A stretch of DNA of 34,729 nt from CAZZCN01 sp964652975 (GTDB lineage Bacteria > Bacillota > Clostridia > Saccharofermentanales > UBA5734). Positions 31,780 to 34,729 of the stretch are shown piece after piece. The DNA lies in the NCBI GenBank assembly GCA_964652975.1, contig CAZZCN010000029.1, positions 1-34,729 on the forward strand, given 5' to 3'. Under the pieces are notes generated by a model. It ran no database searches. It worked only from the letters and a program-made list of their open reading frames with translations, and was not told the DNA's origin. A program made the position numbers and the translations under genes. Within the stretch, counting starts at the first letter, position 1, and every line of letters begins with the position of its first letter.

Positions 31780-33222
31780 TCAGCCCTTTTCCTTTTTGAT
31801 GGATACCATGAACTCCGTACCTTCGTTTTCGATGCTTCTCGCCCATATCTTGCCGCCATGCCCTTCAACTATCTGCCTTGCAATCGCAAGTCCCAGGCCG
31901 CTTCCTTCAGCCTTGGTTCTTGCGGTGTCGGCACGGTAGAACCTGTCAAAGATAAATGGAAGATTGACCTTGGGTATTCCTATCCCGTTGTCTTTGACTT
32001 CTATTATAACAAAATCTGCGGCCTGGCGAAGGGTTATTTTTATAATGCCTTCTCTATCGGGGCTTTTGTATTTTGCAGCATTTTCCAGCAGATTTAAAAC
32101 AACTCTTTTAATCTGTGCCCTGTCTATGGAAACATATATCTCGTCAGAAATGGTTTTGGTAAAAGAAATCAAAATGCCATTGCGCTCCATATCCGCTTCA
32201 ACCTCTTCAATGCAGTCCTGAAAGTACTTTGCAATATCAGTTTTCTCAAAGTTAAACGGTATCTGCTTCAAGTCGAGCTTGGAATAAAGCAGCAAATCGT
32301 CTATCATGGAATCGATCTGCACAGCCTTCTGGTAAATAGTCTTAAGGTATTTCACCCGCTTTTCGGGTGTGTCCGCCACTTTGTCCAAAATACCTTCAAC
32401 ATAGCCTTTAATTGATGTTATTGGCGTCTTTAAATCGTGTGAAATGCTTGAAACTAACATTTTGCGGTTATCGTCGTACTTCATCTGAGTCACTATGGAC
32501 TCTTCGAGCTTAAGGCGCATCTGATCAAGAGCCCTGGATACTTCGCGTATCTCCTCGTCGCCCTCTTCGATTATGGCATAATTCAAATTGCCGCTACTGA
32601 TCTCGCCTAACGCAACTTTGAGTTTTGACAGGGGTGTGGCCAGGCTTTTGGAAAGTTTTACCGAATACAATATATTTGTTATGAAAAATGACACCAGATA
32701 CACGGCGGCGATAAAAATGAGAAAGACACCTGCATTATCTGCTTCTTTACTGACTGGAGCAAATACCAGGATAGCCCCCTCTATATCTCCCGGATATAAA
32801 AACTGATAACTATTGAACAGATAGGTTGTCGTACCGATCCTGATCTTTTTTTGTAGTGACGTGCCGGATTCAATATCGAGTATCTTCTCTATGTCGATGT
32901 TGCTATAGTCTTTTGTGCTGTAGACTGCTTCGCGGTCTTTTAGTACAAGCACATCTGCATTTATACCGGAAAGCTTGGCTGTAAGATATTTCTGGAATTC
33001 CGTCTTAGCAAGTGTCTCAGGGCTTTCTTTCCAGATTGTTTCACCGGTTAGCATGAGTTCACGCTCTATTTTGGTAATAGCTTTAAAATTAGAGAATTGC
33101 AAGTTGCCATTTCCTAGATAGTATGAGACATACGAAAAAACTATGCCTGCAGCTACAGTAATTATAATCGGAATGAACATCATAGATGCATTTGATATTA
33201 TCAGTCGTCTCTTCAGGCTCAT
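31780..33222 (-). CDS. Sensor histidine kinase
   Basis: 480 aa. Transmembrane helices at about 12-33 and 166-188 enclose an external sensor domain of about 130 residues. Then come a HAMP domain, a phosphoacceptor helix with His262 (SSISHDLKTP) and an ATPase domain (NLLENAAKY, DNGIGIP, GSGLGLAIA). The large external domain differs from the tiny one of BceS-type kinases, so direct ligand sensing outside the cell is likely. GGGAGG precedes the ATG. It is between the ABC permease and the response regulator in one leftward run. Confidence 0.94.
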   Translation of the reverse strand: MSLKRRLIISNASMMFIPIIITVAAGIVFSYVSYYLGNGNLQFSNFKAITKIERELMLTGETIWKESPETLAKTEFQKYLTAKLSGINADVLVLKDREAVYSTKDYSNIDIEKILDIESGTSLQKKIRIGTTTYLFNSYQFLYPGDIEGAILVFAPVSKEADNAGVFLIFIAAVYLVSFFITNILYSVKLSKSLATPLSKLKVALGEISSGNLNYAIIEEGDEEIREVSRALDQMRLKLEESIVTQMKYDDNRKMLVSSISHDLKTPITSIKGYVEGILDKVADTPEKRVKYLKTIYQKAVQIDSMIDDLLLYSKLDLKQIPFNFEKTDIAKYFQDCIEEVEADMERNGILISFTKTISDEIYVSIDRAQIKRVVLNLLENAAKYKSPDREGIIKITLRQAADFVIIEVKDNGIGIPKVNLPFIFDRFYRADTARTKAEGSGLGLAIARQIVEGHGGKIWARSIENEGTEFMVSIKKEKG

Positions 33223-33242
33223 TTAACTGCCTCCCGATTCTT

Positions 33243-33995
33243 CTACAAATCCCTTTTGTCAAACCTGTAAAATCCTGCTGTGAAAAATATCAAGACATAG
33301 CCAGCCATATAAAGTACCTGCCGGATGATTTCCCCAAGTGGAATCGAATTAGCTATCCAAAGCTTATACCAGTCCAGGGATGTGGTAATAAAAAGATTGC
33401 TGTACGATGTTAACACAACTCCAAAAACCTGTGATACGGCGTAGATGATAATCGACATGAAAAACACAATCGCACTGCTCTTGAAAAAATTGGCCAGAAA
33501 TGCAATAACAACAGCTATTATCATAATCGGAACGAATGTAACAACATAGGCGGCAACAGCACGTAAAACGCCGGAAAGAGTAACTGTCTCAATGCTGAAA
33601 ACAGCACCGACTATTATCGAAAGCACCATGACCACAAGAAGGTTTGCAAGGACGAAAAAGGAAGTCGCGGCAAGCTTGGAAACATATATTTTAAGTCTTG
33701 ATACAGGCTTGGTAATAACTATCTTCATTGTGTTATTGGCAAATTCACCGGTAAATGTATCAATTACGACAAGCGCGGTAAAAAGTGGAAGAATTGTCTT
33801 GGAGAATACTGACAGGACTGTAATAGGAAATCCTGATGCGGTATTGCCTATAATCCCGAGATTGATTCTTAAAACAGTAGTAATAAGTTGAACAAATATT
33901 ATTATCAATATTGACATTATCAAAATTATTACAGCCTTTTTCCTACGGTACATTTTCTCGACTTCAACGGCAAAAGATGCTTTAAAGCTTTCCAT
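33243..33995 (-). CDS. ABC-2 type transporter permease
   Basis: 250 aa with six predicted membrane segments and a basic N-terminus (VEKMYRRKKAV). The pattern VVIDTFTGEFANNTMKIVIT fits ABC-2 permeases such as those of bacitracin and lantibiotic self-protection systems. It pairs with the ATPase encoded upstream, whose gene overlaps it by 14 bases. The substrate is unknown; an antimicrobial peptide or lipid is the family's usual cargo. Confidence 0.88.
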   Translation of the reverse strand: MESFKASFAVEVEKMYRRKKAVIILIMSILIIIFVQLITTVLRINLGIIGNTASGFPITVLSVFSKTILPLFTALVVIDTFTGEFANNTMKIVITKPVSRLKIYVSKLAATSFFVLANLLVVMVLSIIVGAVFSIETVTLSGVLRAVAAYVVTFVPIMIIAVVIAFLANFFKSSAIVFFMSIIIYAVSQVFGVVLTSYSNLFITTSLDWYKLWIANSIPLGEIIRQVLYMAGYVLIFFTAGFYRFDKRDL

Positions 33996-34713
33996 TTTTG
34001 TCCACCTCGCTCATAAAATAATTCTCAAGTGATGCAAAATCCTTAAGTATGTTCTCGGTTGTGTCGACGTTCAGAAGTTTTCCGTCAAAAATAATACCTA
34101 TCCTGTCACACGTCAGTTCAACATCGTGAATCAGGTGACTGGATATGAAAAATGTAGTTTTCTCGTTTGCAGCAAGTCTTTTAATTAGATTCCTCATCTC
34201 CACCATGCCTTCTACATCAAGTCCGTTCAGCGGTTCATCCAAAATGACAAGCCGCGGTCTTGAAAGTATGGCGCATGCTATGCCCAGTCTTTGTTTCATT
34301 CCAAGTGAAAAGTTGCTTGCCTTCTCGTTTTTGTATTTCAAAATACCTGTTATCTCCAGAACCTCTTCCATTCTAGCAATGTCGATTCCTTTATAATAAC
34401 GTGAAACGAGCTTTAAGTTCTCTAGCGCTGTTAGATATGGATAGCTTTCGGAAGTCTCTACTATGCATCCGACATTTTGCATCGCCTTCTCGAATGAGTC
34501 TTTGATGCTGTATCCAAACATTTTAACATCCCCGGAATCCGCAGTCATCATACCTGTCATAATCTTCATTGCCGTTGTCTTGCCTGCTCCGTTGGGGCCA
34601 AGGAATCCGAATATGTCGCCTTCGTAAATATCCAGATTGATATCGAATATCCCCCTCTTATTCTTATATACTTTGGTAAGATTGGTTATTTCGAGAACTT
34701 TCTCTTTTTGCAT
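33982..34713 (-). CDS. ABC transporter ATP-binding protein
   Basis: 243 aa from the ATG preferred here (AAGGATGG lies 8 bases before it); an ATG four codons earlier is at the window edge and the upstream region is not visible, so the start is provisional. The Walker A GPNGAGKTT, signature SLGMKQR, Walker B LVILDEPLNGLD and a switch His (FISSHLI) are all intact. It resembles BcrA-type ATPases of drug-export or immunity transporters. First visible gene of the ABC-kinase-regulator run. Confidence 0.94.
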   Translation of the reverse strand: MQKEKVLEITNLTKVYKNKRGIFDINLDIYEGDIFGFLGPNGAGKTTAMKIMTGMMTADSGDVKMFGYSIKDSFEKAMQNVGCIVETSESYPYLTALENLKLVSRYYKGIDIARMEEVLEITGILKYKNEKASNFSLGMKQRLGIACAILSRPRLVILDEPLNGLDVEGMVEMRNLIKRLAANEKTTFFISSHLIHDVELTCDRIGIIFDGKLLNVDTTENILKDFASLENYFMSEVDKNGKL

Positions 34714-34729
34714 TTTGATTACCATCCTT

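Overview
The window looks like a chromosome segment of a low-GC Clostridium-type Firmicute. The signs are a type III glutamine synthetase, AT-rich spacers, strong AGGAGG-type ribosome binding sites with some TTG starts, intrinsic terminators with T-runs, and gene families common in Clostridia (CsbD-like, CPBP protease, CrtO/CrtQ-like pair, A24 prepilin peptidases). Species cannot be read from the sequence; an Oscillospiraceae- or Acetivibrio-like clostridium is a guess.

Left part (about 1-8440): decayed integrative and conjugative element (ICE) material. It starts with the end of an IS21-like insertion sequence cutting a conjugative-element helicase/methylase gene. Next come three leftward c-di-GMP genes (HD-GYP, GGDEF, and PAS4-GGDEF-HD-GYP), frameshifted debris of a large serine recombinase, a C-terminal scrap of a helicase/methylase of the same family, a small A24 prepilin peptidase and three small prepilin-like membrane proteins, two of which are an almost exact 327-bp tandem duplication. 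This part ends at a tRNA 3' half with no 5' half (8391-8440), followed by a tRNA-type terminator. I read this as the attachment-site scar of an element in a tRNA-Arg(CCT) gene.

Middle part (8500-21480): ordinary chromosomal genes. These are a membrane protein, a CsbD-like stress protein, a RelBE-type toxin-antitoxin pair with a visible promoter and operator, a 61-aa membrane protein, serA, a membrane-anchored degenerate PP2C with a LysM tail, a PlsC-like acyltransferase with a zinc ribbon, glycogen phosphorylase with an odd nine-residue repeat at its N-terminus, a second prepilin peptidase, a CPBP protease and tRNA-Arg(CCG). A 57-58 bp intergenic repeat with conserved ends and a variable centre occurs three times, two copies flanking the tRNA.

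Right part (21490-34729): type III glutamine synthetase behind a leader terminator, an acyl-CoA synthetase, a second PlsC acyltransferase, a surface protein with two cytochrome-b5-like domains, a CrtO-like acyltransferase and CrtQ-like glycosyltransferase pair split by a Phd/VapC-type toxin-antitoxin module, and an apparent operon of ABC ATPase, ABC permease, histidine kinase and response regulator. Lipid or envelope modification is a recurring theme here (acyl-CoA synthetase, two PlsC, CrtO- and CrtQ-like enzymes). No rRNA and no CRISPR array was seen.
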